Shown: positions 1 to 5,871 of the stretch, piece after piece
Layout of the letters: each line of letters begins with the position of its first letter
Position numbering within the stretch: position 1 is the first letter of the stretch
Program-made: the position numbers and the translations under genes
Notes under the pieces: model-generated
What the model was told of the DNA's origin: nothing
Database searches by the model: none
What the model saw: only the letters and a program-made list of their open reading frames with translations
Origin: Thermoleophilia bacterium
GTDB taxonomy: Bacteria; Actinomycetota; Thermoleophilia; Gaiellales; SKUG01
DNA length: 6,195 bases
NCBI GenBank assembly: GCA_025964455.1
Contig: JAOPYU010000357.1
Location: 1-6,195 of the forward strand
Direction of reading: 5' to 3'

Positions 1-1
1 T

Positions 2-208
2 AAACCGCACAACGGCCCAGACGCGCTCAATAATTTGTTGTGCCTGTGCCCGAACGACCACGTCCGATTCGATGGCGGATCGATCATCGTCACCGAATCC
101 CTTGAGGTAGTGGACACGGTCCGAGCGTGGACTGCACCCTTGCGGATCAGCAAGCAGCACGCGATTTCGGGCGAATACTTCGCGTACCATCGCGAGCTGT
201 TCGTCTGA
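2..208 (+). CDS. HNH endonuclease, C-terminal fragment (5' end outside window)
   Basis: The frame is open from base 2 to a TGA at 206-208 and gives 68 residues with no start, so the gene begins before the window. The segment 'PHNGPDALNNLLCLCPNDHV' is followed by 'RFDGG' and matches the C-terminal half of HNH nuclease domains: a Gly/Pro-Asp loop, the conserved Asn (N11 of the fragment), the LC-x-C-P-N-x-H stretch with the metal-binding His (H20), and a hydrophobic F-D-x-G strand. The first His of the motif would lie upstream. Such nucleases cut double-stranded DNA and occur as restriction-like enzymes, phage enzymes or mobile-element enzymes; the fragment cannot tell which. The stop is 99 bases before the recombinase start on the same strand, consistent with both belonging to an accessory segment. 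Family call fairly sure; biological role unknown. Confidence 0.75.
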   Translation, partial: KPHNGPDALNNLLCLCPNDHVRFDGGSIIVTESLEVVDTVRAWTAPLRISKQHAISGEYFAYHRELFV

Positions 209-284
209 GCGGATGCGAACCGCTGGCTCGCACTTAAAAACACTGGTTATGCACGTTATTTCGTGGGTTCTATGCCGTTGCGTG

Positions 285-306
285 GCTGATCGAAAGCGAG
301 ATCAGC
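285..306 (+). promoter_or_regulatory. Inverted repeat immediately upstream of the recombinase start
   Basis: GCTGATC (285-291) and GATCAGC (300-306) are perfect 7-base inverted repeats separated by 8 bases (GAAAGCGA), and the recombinase ATG begins at 308. In the mRNA this could fold into a hairpin holding the only purine-rich ribosome-binding candidate (GCGAG, 296-300) largely in its loop. As DNA it could be a dimeric operator. No strong Shine-Dalgarno is present otherwise. The structure is seen directly; the regulatory role is inference. Confidence 0.4.
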
Positions 307-307
307 A

Positions 308-1324
308 ATGTCAGGCATCCAAGTCAGTGCACGTCTCGAGGCAGCATCCGACCTCGCGCTCATCGAGGAGTTCATCGCTCAGGCCGAGGTCGGGGAGACC
401 ACCCGAAAGAAGTACCGGTCCCAGCTTGGCGAGTTCCGCGCTTGGCTCGTGCACCCGCGAAACGAGCGGGGAGGAGCCGCCTCGTTGCTGAATGCGGGTC
501 GCGCCGACGTCGTGCGGTTCGCGGCGTACCTGGCCGAAGGCGACCGGTTTGCGTCGACCGGCCACCGCAAGGTGAAGCTTGGCGCTGTTTCGCCCAGCAC
601 ACGGAAGAGCTATTTCGCGTCGCTGCGCAACTTCTATCGGTACTTGATGACGATCGACCTCGTAGCTTGGGATCCCACGGAGGGGGTGAAGCGCCCCACC
701 GTGAAGGTGCAGCCGGGGCTGCGGCTGACAGCTGAAGAGCTGCGCCAGCTGCTCGCCGTTCCGGGCAAGCCGCGCGAGCGGATTCAGGCGTTCCTGCTCG
801 CGTACACGGCCGCGCGTGTGAACGAGCTTCGCGGGCTGCGATGGAAGGACGTCAACTTCCAGGAGGGCACCCTGATGTTGCACGGCAAGGGTGACAAGTA
901 CCGTGTCATCAGCATCCATCCGAGGCTGATGCCGGAGCTGCGACGCTGGTACCTCGGACAGGAAGTGGACGCCATGAAGTACCCCAAGATGCTGGCGGCG
1001 CGCAGTGACGAGCAGACGAACTACGTTCTGATGACGCGCAATGGCGGGCCGGTCGCCATCAACGCCATTGCTCAGCAACTCAAGATCAGGGCGGAGCGGG
1101 CAGGCCTGTACGTGCTCAATCCATCGAACCCGCGGAATGGACGGAGCCGCGTGTCGCCGCATGCGCTGCGCCGTACCTTCGCAACGCTGCTACTCAACGA
1201 CGGTCACCACCTCGATGCTGTCGCCGACGTGCTCGGACACGTCAACTTGGACACCACCCGAAAGCACTACGCGTTCACATCGTCGGAGCGCATGCGCGCG
1301 ACCGTCGAGGGATTCACTTTCTGA
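308..1324 (+). CDS. Tyrosine recombinase / phage-type integrase (XerC/D-like)
   Basis: This 338-aa protein is of normal length for a two-domain tyrosine recombinase, which cuts and rejoins DNA at specific sites through a covalent 3'-phosphotyrosine link. Residues about 15-125 form the N-terminal SAM-like core-binding domain (TTRKKYRSQL, then SYFASLRNFYRYL). Residues about 140-335 are the catalytic domain. All active-site residues are visible: R170 in AARVNELRGL, K194 in HGKGDKYR, H285 and R288 in PHALRRTF, H311 in LGHVNLDTTRKHY and the nucleophile Y321. No integron-integrase insert is seen before HxxR, so IntI is unlikely. ATG 308 is the only usable start: an in-frame TGA lies at 287-289. The ribosome-binding site is poor and sits in an inverted repeat. 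It follows an HNH nuclease fragment and converges on a truncated IS3 element. Substrate sites cannot be recognised here. Confidence 0.93.
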   Translation: MSGIQVSARLEAASDLALIEEFIAQAEVGETTRKKYRSQLGEFRAWLVHPRNERGGAASLLNAGRADVVRFAAYLAEGDRFASTGHRKVKLGAVSPSTRKSYFASLRNFYRYLMTIDLVAWDPTEGVKRPTVKVQPGLRLTAEELRQLLAVPGKPRERIQAFLLAYTAARVNELRGLRWKDVNFQEGTLMLHGKGDKYRVISIHPRLMPELRRWYLGQEVDAMKYPKMLAARSDEQTNYVLMTRNGGPVAINAIAQQLKIRAERAGLYVLNPSNPRNGRSRVSPHALRRTFATLLLNDGHHLDAVADVLGHVNLDTTRKHYAFTSSERMRATVEGFTF

Positions 1325-1362
1325 TGCGTGCAATCGTTTCCGTCCAGGACGCTGAGGGAAAT

Positions 1363-1378
1363 CGCCACCGGTGTGGCG
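1363..1378. repeat. Small hairpin between convergent recombinase and IS remnant
   Basis: CGCCAC (1363-1368) and GTGGCG (1373-1378) form a 6-bp perfect stem with a CGGT loop, 39 bases after the recombinase stop and between two convergent reading frames. There is no T-run on either side, so it is not a classical intrinsic terminator, although it could contribute to transcript ending. The role is unproven. Confidence 0.25.
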
Positions 1379-1909
1379 CATCGAACAAATCCGCGACGAG
1401 AATGGGCGAATTCGGACTCGTCAGGTCTACGCGCTGGGAGATCGCCCACCCGACGCATGCGCGGCTCCATACGTCGGTGATCGTCGCGACGTACGCCCAC
1501 CCTTCGCCGGTCATCTTGTAGGTCATGTCCGCGACCCATAGCTCGTTCGGTCCGCCCGCTACGAACTGGCGATCGACCAGGTCCGGGCTCGGGAGCGGTC
1601 GCAGGTCACGCCGCGGCGGGCGGCCCTTCTTGCGTTTTTTCACGCCGTGGATGCCGGCCTGGCGCATCAGCTTCTCGACCAGCTGCTTGCTGACCTTCTC
1701 GCCCATCGCGAGGAGCTCCGCATGGATCCGGGGGCTGCCGTACGTGAACCAGGACGCGCGGTGAATCTCGACGATCAACGAGGTCAGGCGCATGCGCCTG
1801 ACCTCCGCGTCCGACGGCGCTCGCTTCGCCCAGGCGTGATAACTAGGAGGGTTCACGCCGAGCAGCTTGGCCATCATGGTGACGGTGTGCGTCGCCTTCA
1901 TCGCATCGA

Positions 1910-2221
1910 TCAGTCGGAACGCTTCGACCGGCCTGATCGATCCGTCTCCGCCGCGAAGAAGGCTGCGGCTTTTTTTAGGAATTCGTTCTCGGTACGCAGC
2001 CGCACCGCTTCTTTGCGCAGCGCACGCAGCTCCGCGAGCTCCTCCGACGACGCGCCCTGGCGAGCCCCGTCATCGATCTCGGCCTGCTGCACCCACCAAC
2101 ACAGCGTCGAGTACTTCAACCCAAGCTCCTCAGCGACCGCTCGAATCGAGCGGTCGCTTGCCCGCGCGACCCGCACGGCCTCCTCACGGAACTGCGGCGG
2201 ATAATTCTGTCCCTTCGGCAT
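1910..2221 (-). CDS. IS3-family transposase orfA (DNA-binding subunit)
   Basis: This 103-aa protein is the usual size for IS3 orfA. Residues about 5-50 form a helix-turn-helix (YPPQFREEAVRVARASDRS, then IRAVAEELGLKYSTLCWWV), which binds the element's ends. Residues about 60-90 form a leucine-zipper coiled coil (EELAELRALRKEAVRLRTE, then NEFLKKAAAFFA), used for dimerisation. The start is secured by a strong Shine-Dalgarno, AGGAGG at 2233-2228, six bases before the ATG. The stop (1910) overlaps the orfB frame. The codons CTA AAA AAA near residue 80 contain an A7 slip site for making the OrfAB fusion. OrfA is intact, but its partner orfB is truncated, so at most it could act as a repressor or interfere with related copies. 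Confidence 0.88.
   Translation of the reverse strand: MPKGQNYPPQFREEAVRVARASDRSIRAVAEELGLKYSTLCWWVQQAEIDDGARQGASSEELAELRALRKEAVRLRTENEFLKKAAAFFAAETDRSGRSKRSD
1950..1976 (-). promoter_or_regulatory. Programmed -1 frameshift site (A7) of the IS3 remnant
   Basis: Seven A residues on the minus strand (T7 at 1970-1976) are read in orfA as the last base of CTA followed by AAA AAA, matching the A_AAA_AAR type of IS3-family -1 slippery heptamer. After a -1 slip the ribosome enters a stop-free frame that leads into orfB (…RPVEAFRLIDA). GCCGC and GCGGC just downstream could form a 5-bp stem, although it lies closer to the slip site than is usual for a stimulator. Confidence 0.65.
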
Positions 2222-2242
2222 GACCTTCCTCCTGCTCGAACA

Positions 2243-2271
2243 CCTATCGGTGTCCCGAGCTCAGGTGTCAA
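2243..2271 (-). promoter_or_regulatory. Candidate promoter of the truncated IS3 element
   Basis: On the minus strand TTGACA (2271-2266) matches the -35 consensus exactly. A weak -10, GATAGG (2248-2243), follows after a 17-base spacer. The -35 lies at the inner edge of the terminal inverted repeat, a common arrangement in IS3 elements, and the promoter faces orfA, whose start is 22 bases beyond the -10. Prediction by pattern only. Confidence 0.45.
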
Positions 2272-2290
2272 CCGTTTTCAGGGAGGTCCA
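2266..2290 (-). repeat. Terminal inverted repeat (upstream end) of the truncated IS3
   Basis: The minus strand reads TGGACCTCCCTGAAAACGG inward from 2290, with the 5'-TG end and CTCC/GAAAA pattern of IS3-family termini, at the usual distance (about 45 bases from its inner edge) upstream of orfA. Its partner at the other end is missing. The tip could be at 2292 (TGTGGACC) rather than 2290. Confidence 0.6.
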
Positions 2291-2647
2291 CAGTTCCGAT
2301 ATGGATCTACTGTGGCCCCGACGGTGAACGATCGTATCCCGGCCACTGCCGCTGAGAAACGTTGCTCACACCATGTACGCCGCAGCTGCACGGGCAGGCG
2401 ATCGGCAATGTCAGCCTGTCCACAGCGACCCGCGCGTCTAACACCAGGGAACGGAGATCTGGCGTTTCGCGCGTCCGGTATATCCGGGCGGACCAACGCG
2501 TGAAATTGTCCTCGTTTGAATCCGACCCGATCTCTGGATCATCAAGCTTCAACGAAGACCCGTGAGTAATGCGCGCCGTTCACGCCTTACCGCCGGGGAT
2601 TACGAGACAGACCCGGGCTCACTCGTATGCGAACGGCGTATTCCGGG
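2291..2647. other. Intergenic stretch without a convincing gene
   Basis: These 357 bases lie between the IS3 end and the 3' end of the LamG gene. Short open frames on both strands (for example 2307-2552 minus and 2362-2565 plus) have no family resemblance and no clear ribosome-binding site, and look like chance frames in GC-rich DNA. Small symmetric elements are present: CCGGTATATCCGG at 2475-2487 and an 8-base inverted repeat CGCCGTTC (2574-2581) / GAACGGCG (2631-2638). The latter could form a long-looped structure in the 3' end of the LamG transcript, but without a T-run it is not a standard terminator. Confidence 0.4.
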
Positions 2648-3893
2648 TCACGCGCTCGGTGCGAGTACCTCGAACGAGATCGGCGCGGCGTACGTACCAG
2701 GCGGGTGGTTGATCGGGACGCTTACTCCGAATCGAAAGCTTGCAGTGGCGTCCGTGACACCAACGTTCGACCCGCCAGCGACCTTGGCGGTCGCCGGTAG
2801 TGTCGTCGCGTCGATGGGGCGCCACCATGTGCCGTCCGAGGCCGGACAGGTCGCACTCGTGCTCCATGCCGGGATGACGCCCAGACCGGTGGTGCCGCGT
2901 AGGCAGGTCGCGAACATGCTCCCGGTAACAAAATCGGCGATCCCGCTGGCATGGTCGCGCACCGCGCCAGTCGCATAGCTGCGGATGGCGGCTGGTGTCG
3001 CTGCGATCGACTGAACACGGACTTCGTCGATGCTTCCCACGAATCGGTTTGTGTTGCCGTAGTCGTCGCCGACACGGAGGGCTGGATTGATGCCTCCCTG
3101 TACGTCGATGGTCCCGGTGTATCCCACTTGGGCGACCTGGAGCCCGTCGAGATATAGCGTGGAAGTCGTGCCGTTCGCCACTAATGCTACGTGGCGCCAT
3201 GCGTTAGTACAGACGCTAGCCTCGGTATCGTTTGACGGACCCAGGTGCCGCCGTCGACGCTGAAGCTGCCGCGTAAGTCGCCGCTCGTGAACGCGAGTTC
3301 GTAGTTGTCCTGACCACCGCCGTTCGTGCCTTTGGCCACGACCGTTGCGGGAGATGACTGGGCCACGGAACATCGGAGCCACAAGTCGACTGTGAACGTT
3401 GATGACAGGTCGTATGCCGGCTCATACGGTGCACTCAGGCCCGATGATCCATCGAAAGAGGTTGCCGAACCGTAGGCCGGGGGGCCCGCCGTCGGAGCTG
3501 GCACGCCGGACGTAGCTGTCATGGCATTGGCACCGGCTGATCGGTCAGACCACCCGCCGTTATTGGACCACCACCCGACGGTGGTGCCCGTTGCCGGCAT
3601 CGGGAGCATGGCCCAGCCCTCTTGGTCCGTCTGCGCCATCCGGAGCATGGAGGAATCGTTGGATGAACCCCAGCCCACTACACAGTCCGCGGGGGTCGTT
3701 GCCGGCGTCCCTGGTTGAACGGCTCCGAACGTCGTTACGCCCGGAGTTCCGGTGGCACAGCCGGCCGTCGTGACGTTGGTGGCGCTGGCGACGTTCAAGG
3801 TCACCACCAGGTTCGATGTGGCCGCCGTCGAGCCACTCGCAATCAGAAGGCTCGCGCCGGCGGCCATCGCCACAATGAGCGTCGGACACTCAT
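2648..3893 (-). pseudogene. Secreted LamG/concanavalin A-like domain protein, frameshifted
   Basis: Two overlapping frames encode one protein of about 415 aa if two single-base indels are repaired. Repaired, it would begin MSVRRS at ATG 3893 and continue into the hydrophobic run VAMAAGASLLIASGSTAA, a good Sec signal peptide. The switch lies near TT 3874-3875. Next come a Thr/Gly/Ala-rich segment with a DCVVGWGSSND motif and a LamG_3-type jelly-roll: FTVDLWLRC, DNYELAFTSGDLRGSFSVDG, then after a second frame switch at AAA (3231-3233) WRHVALVANGTTSTLYLDG and NRFVGSIDEVRVQ. One more A there gives a smooth VRQNDTEAS join. The C-terminal part ends PPGTYAAPISFEVLAPSA, like a beta-sandwich surface domain. 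LamG domains bind glycans or proteins outside the cell; the ligand here is unknown. It lies 65 bases downstream of the small membrane protein gene. Decay and sequencing error cannot be separated. The start is uncertain because no good Shine-Dalgarno is visible. Confidence 0.72.
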
Positions 3894-3936
3894 GCTCGTC
3901 TATCGGCACGAGGTTCCGCCACCGAAAGCCGCGCGA

Positions 3937-3950
3937 ACCCGCGCACGGGT
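3937..3950 (-). repeat. Short hairpin between membrane-protein and LamG genes
   Basis: ACCCG and CGGGT form a 5-bp stem with a 4-base loop, beginning 8 bases after the membrane-protein stop codon. It lacks a U-tract, so it is at best a weak attenuator or mRNA-processing structure between the two same-strand genes. Confidence 0.2.
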
Positions 3951-3958
3951 CCGAAATG

Positions 3959-4420
3959 CTAGTCGCGGTTGATGAGCGCGACCCCCGCCATCGCGGCGAG
4001 GCCGAGCGGCACGGCCGTCCATGCGGCAGACCGCAGCGCTTCCGCACCGAACTTCGCCCCTGAAGTAAGCGCTGGAGCGGCCGCCCACACAGAGGTGCGA
4101 CCGCGATCTGCGATCATCACCGACGCGAGCCCTGCCAAGGCCACGGTGCCCGCGCTGGCGATGCCGGTGAGCGCCAAAGCGCTTTCGGGTCTACCTTGTC
4201 CCGCCGAATCGGAGACCCGATCGGTCAGGTTCCGAGCGCCGTAGGCACTCGCCCCAATCACGCCTGCGGCAGCAACGGCCCCAACTGCGCTGGCCATCTT
4301 CGTGCTCTGGATGTTCATCCGGTTCCCCCCCCCCCCCAGTTGCTCTAGCTTCACCTGGAATTCGAGTTTCTGATGCGTCTTGTTGCAGATGGTCGTCCTG
4401 CGAGCGGGGAGATCGGTCAT
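3959..4420 (-). CDS. Small Ala/Gly-rich predicted membrane protein with in-frame G13 tract
   Basis: From ATG 4420 this frame encodes 153 aa. The start is well supported: AGGAGGG (4431-4425) lies five bases before the ATG. The first 28 residues (MTDLPARR, then KTHQKLEFQVKLEQL) are polar and charged. A run of 13 G on the coding strand (C13 at 4325-4337) encodes four glycines. The rest, from M35 (ATG 4318), has three hydrophobic stretches typical of membrane helices: ASAVGAVAAAGVIGASAYGA, ALALTGIASAGTVALAGL, and TAVPLGLAAMAGVALI near the C-terminus. A basic patch (ADRGR) follows the second. I do not recognise the family. An alternative start at ATG 4318 would use the G-run as a ribosome-binding sequence and give 119 aa. 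A longer frame opens from a TTG at 4531, with AGGAG about 10 bases upstream, but it is less likely. The LamG gene follows 65 bases downstream, suggesting co-transcription and an envelope role. Confidence 0.55.
   Translation of the reverse strand: MTDLPARRTTICNKTHQKLEFQVKLEQLGGGGNRMNIQSTKMASAVGAVAAAGVIGASAYGARNLTDRVSDSAGQGRPESALALTGIASAGTVALAGLASVMIADRGRTSVWAAAPALTSGAKFGAEALRSAAWTAVPLGLAAMAGVALINRD
4325..4337. repeat. Mononucleotide tract, 13 C (+) / 13 G (coding strand)
   Basis: Thirteen uninterrupted C on the plus strand form a G13 run in the minus-strand gene 3959-4420, six bases before an internal ATG (4318). At the observed length the upstream and downstream segments are in one frame. 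One base fewer would place a TGA overlapping the internal ATG as ATGA; one base more would lead to a stop at 4191. Long G/C runs are classic slipped-strand mispairing sites and also common sequencing or assembly artefacts. Confidence 0.85.
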
Positions 4421-4621
4421 CACGCCCTCCTGGGGCGGCCGCGAGGGACCACACAGATCCTTGACGAATGACGTCGTCGCGTGCCGATCGCCTACTCGAC
4501 CACCACCGCTAATCGCCACGATGTCACTCAACTCGAGCCACTCCTGAATCGCATCCCACGCGTGATTGGCCGTGTCGGCCCGCCAGCCAGGACCGCCTGT
4601 TCACGACGATCTCCGGTGATG

Positions 4622-4837
4622 TCACCCAGCCACCCATGAATGAGTGGGCGTGGCGCTTGGGTTCTCCCGCGGCATCGTCGTCGGATCGACCTCGCGAGCC
4701 TGAAACAGCACAAAAACGCCCGCCTCAGCAGCGGTTACGAACTGCGCAGCCCCAGTTCGCAGCGCGAGTTCTCGCGCTGCGGCGATCGCGTCCGAGACCG
4801 ATCCCTTCACGCGCCCCGGCGTCGGGCCGCCATCCAT
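4622..4837 (-). CDS. Hypothetical small protein (71 aa)
   Basis: This frame runs from ATG 4837 to a TGA at 4622. Its composition is protein-like, with mostly G or C at third codon positions. The centre is a likely amphipathic helix followed by a strand: SDAIAAARELALRTGAAQFV, then EAGVFVLFQA. The tail (REVDPTTMPRENP, then SATPTHSWVAG) is polar. The 'AI-x-AARELA' helix followed by a strand faintly recalls small DUF2188-like proteins, but I would not assign that. No Shine-Dalgarno is seen before the ATG, and the in-frame region upstream stays open to a TAA near 4910 without a better start. It lies on the same strand as, and about 200 bases upstream of, the membrane-protein gene, so it could head that transcription unit. 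It could also be a chance frame. Confidence 0.35.
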   Translation of the reverse strand: MDGGPTPGRVKGSVSDAIAAARELALRTGAAQFVTAAEAGVFVLFQAREVDPTTMPRENPSATPTHSWVAG

Positions 4838-4956
4838 CAGGAGTGCCGTGGTAGATCCTGGCTGATCACCACGTCGCTGAAGTGGCGACGAGGGCGTAGG
4901 GGCGGCTCGTCGCGGGGGCAGTTACGGAAATTGCGGAGAGGAGCTTCATGGCACTA

Positions 4957-4983
4957 TGAACCACGCTGGGTTTCCCGGAGGCC
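4957..4983 (+). repeat. Terminal inverted repeat of the second IS3 element
   Basis: TGAACCACGCTGGG… begins at 4957, 33 bases outside the orfB stop codon, which is where the orfB-side repeat of an IS3 element is expected. The mate is outside the window, so the repeat length cannot be measured. Confidence 0.65.
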
Positions 4984-4989
4984 ATTTCA

Positions 4990-5871
4990 TCAGGCAAGCA
5001 CGAGCGCTTCCTGACTGACATTGTTGAGTATCTCGAATTCGGCTGGCGGGATGTCGCCGAGCTCCTCGTGGAGTCGATCGAGATTGTAGAAGCCGATCCA
5101 GTCGGCGGTCTCGTGCTCGGCCAGCTCGAAGCTCGGGAAGCGCCGCCCGTCGATGAATTCGGCTTTGTAGGTGCCGACGAATGTCTCGGCCATCGCGTTG
5201 TCGTAGGCGTCGCCGCGGGAGCCGATGCTGGGCCGCAGGACCAGCTCGAGGAGTCGTTCGGTGTAGGCGACTGACATGTACTGGCTGCCCATGTCATTGT
5301 GGGCGATCACGCCGTTGGGTGGCTGGCGCAGGCCGTGTGCCATCTCGAGTGCGTCCATGACCAGCTCGGTGCGCATGTGCGTGGCGATCTGCCAGCCGAC
5401 GATGTAGCGGCTGTACACGTCGAGGATGAATGCCATGTACACGAACCCTTGCCAGGTGCGTACGTAGGTGAAGTCCGCGACCCACTTCTCGTTCGGTGCC
5501 GTTGCCGTGAAGTCGCGATCGAGCAGATCCTCGGGACGCTCAGCAGGCTCGTCGCCGGGCACGGTGGTGCGCGGCTTCTTGCCGCGACTGATGCCCTCCC
5601 AGCCGCGCATGCGCATCACTCGTCGCACGCGATCGCGGCCGACGTCGTCGACTCCCTCGCGCTTGAGTTGTTGATGCGTCTTGCGAGCGCCGTACGCCTT
5701 GCGATGCCCTCGACGCGCGTGACGGATCTCATCGGCGAGCTGCGCGTCGCGCAGCTCGCGAGCCGACGGCTCGCGCCGGAGTCGGTCGTAGTGGGTGCTC
5801 ACGCCCACTCCCAGTGTCTCGCACACGAGCTCGACCCCGACGCTTCTGCGCTCCTCGATGAAGCGCGTCAC
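4990..5871 (-). CDS. IS3-family transposase orfB (DDE catalytic subunit)
   Basis: Taking GTG 5871 as start gives 293 aa, a usual orfB length. The N-terminus (TRFIEERRSVGVELVCETLG) is the HTH_21-like region. HRKAYGARKTHQQLKREG is the conserved linker motif. The rve integrase core contains the catalytic triad D133 (WVADFTYV), D193 (HNDMGSQY) and E229 (NAMAETFVGTYKAEF), with exactly 35 residues between the second Asp and Glu, the IS3/retroviral D,D(35)E signature. Asn replaces the commoner Ser before D193. The C-terminus has the usual FYNLDRLHEELGDIPPAEFE block. The GTG overlaps the restored orfA stop as GTGA, suggesting translational coupling. A longer frame to 6096 is out of frame with orfA and not real protein. 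The reading frame is undamaged, but activity would need a working OrfA/OrfAB, and orfA is frameshifted. Confidence 0.9.
   Translation of the reverse strand: MTRFIEERRSVGVELVCETLGVGVSTHYDRLRREPSARELRDAQLADEIRHARRGHRKAYGARKTHQQLKREGVDDVGRDRVRRVMRMRGWEGISRGKKPRTTVPGDEPAERPEDLLDRDFTATAPNEKWVADFTYVRTWQGFVYMAFILDVYSRYIVGWQIATHMRTELVMDALEMAHGLRQPPNGVIAHNDMGSQYMSVAYTERLLELVLRPSIGSRGDAYDNAMAETFVGTYKAEFIDGRRFPSFELAEHETADWIGFYNLDRLHEELGDIPPAEFEILNNVSQEALVLA

Larger units (their letters stand above)
1314..1976 (-). pseudogene. IS3-family transposase orfB, truncated catalytic domain
   Basis: The orfB frame opens in the -1 frame relative to orfA and is continuous from the A7 run through the in-frame ATG at 1901 to a stop at 1314. 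Counting from that ATG, it has the usual HTH-like N-terminus (KLLGVNPPSYHAW), the 'WFTYGSPRIHAELL' segment, and the start of the rve/RNase H-like integrase core with the first catalytic Asp (D125 in WVADMTYK), ending at about GWAISQR (residue 157). The final 38 codons do not resemble transposase and are read-through into unrelated DNA. The second Asp (normally in H-S-D-x-G-S-Q-Y) and the Glu are absent, so it cannot catalyse transposition. Upstream of ATG 1901 the frame reads VEAFRLIDA, typical IS3 orfB sequence, which supports expression as a frameshift fusion with orfA. Confidence 0.82.
1431..2290 (-). mobile_element. IS3-family insertion sequence, 3'-truncated
   Basis: The element carries orfA (1910-2221) and the first part of orfB on the minus strand. 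Its upstream end is recognisable: a typical IS3-type terminal sequence starts TGGACCTCCC at 2290 and runs inward to TTGACA at 2271-2266. The downstream end is missing. Transposase similarity stops after the residues GWAISQR, coded down to about 1431, so the second half of the catalytic domain and the right inverted repeat are gone. The remnant is therefore not autonomously mobile. No target duplication can be assessed because one edge is lost. It lies tail-to-tail with the tyrosine recombinase, about 105 bases from its stop. The exact left boundary is an estimate from protein similarity. Confidence 0.8.

Noticed and set aside
311..1162. Long minus-strand open frame (283 codons) opposite the recombinase
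   Set aside because: Antisense shadow of a gene with complete catalytic motifs; the translation is His/Arg/Leu-rich with no family resemblance.
308..1324. Integron integrase and attC cassette array
   Set aside because: The 338-aa length fits, but the extra IntI-specific segment before HxxR is absent and no attC-like repeats are seen downstream.
2562..2978. Plus-strand open frame (138 codons) overlapping the LamG 3' end
   Set aside because: It lies antisense to recognisable LamG C-terminal coding sequence and lacks a family match or a ribosome site.
3187..4047. LamG first frame extended to ATG 4047
   Set aside because: The extra N-terminus overlaps the end of the membrane-protein gene on the same strand, is Arg/Cys-rich and puts no signal peptide at the start; ATG 3893 with a frameshift explains the sequence better.
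4528..4713. Minus-strand frame of 61 codons between the small ORF and membrane gene
   Set aside because: Arg/Pro-rich, overlaps the more protein-like 71-aa frame, and no ribosome site is seen.
4866..5297. Minus-strand open frame (143 codons) across the IS3 end
   Set aside because: Ser/Thr/Pro-rich out-of-frame translation of orfB that runs through the IS terminus into flanking DNA.
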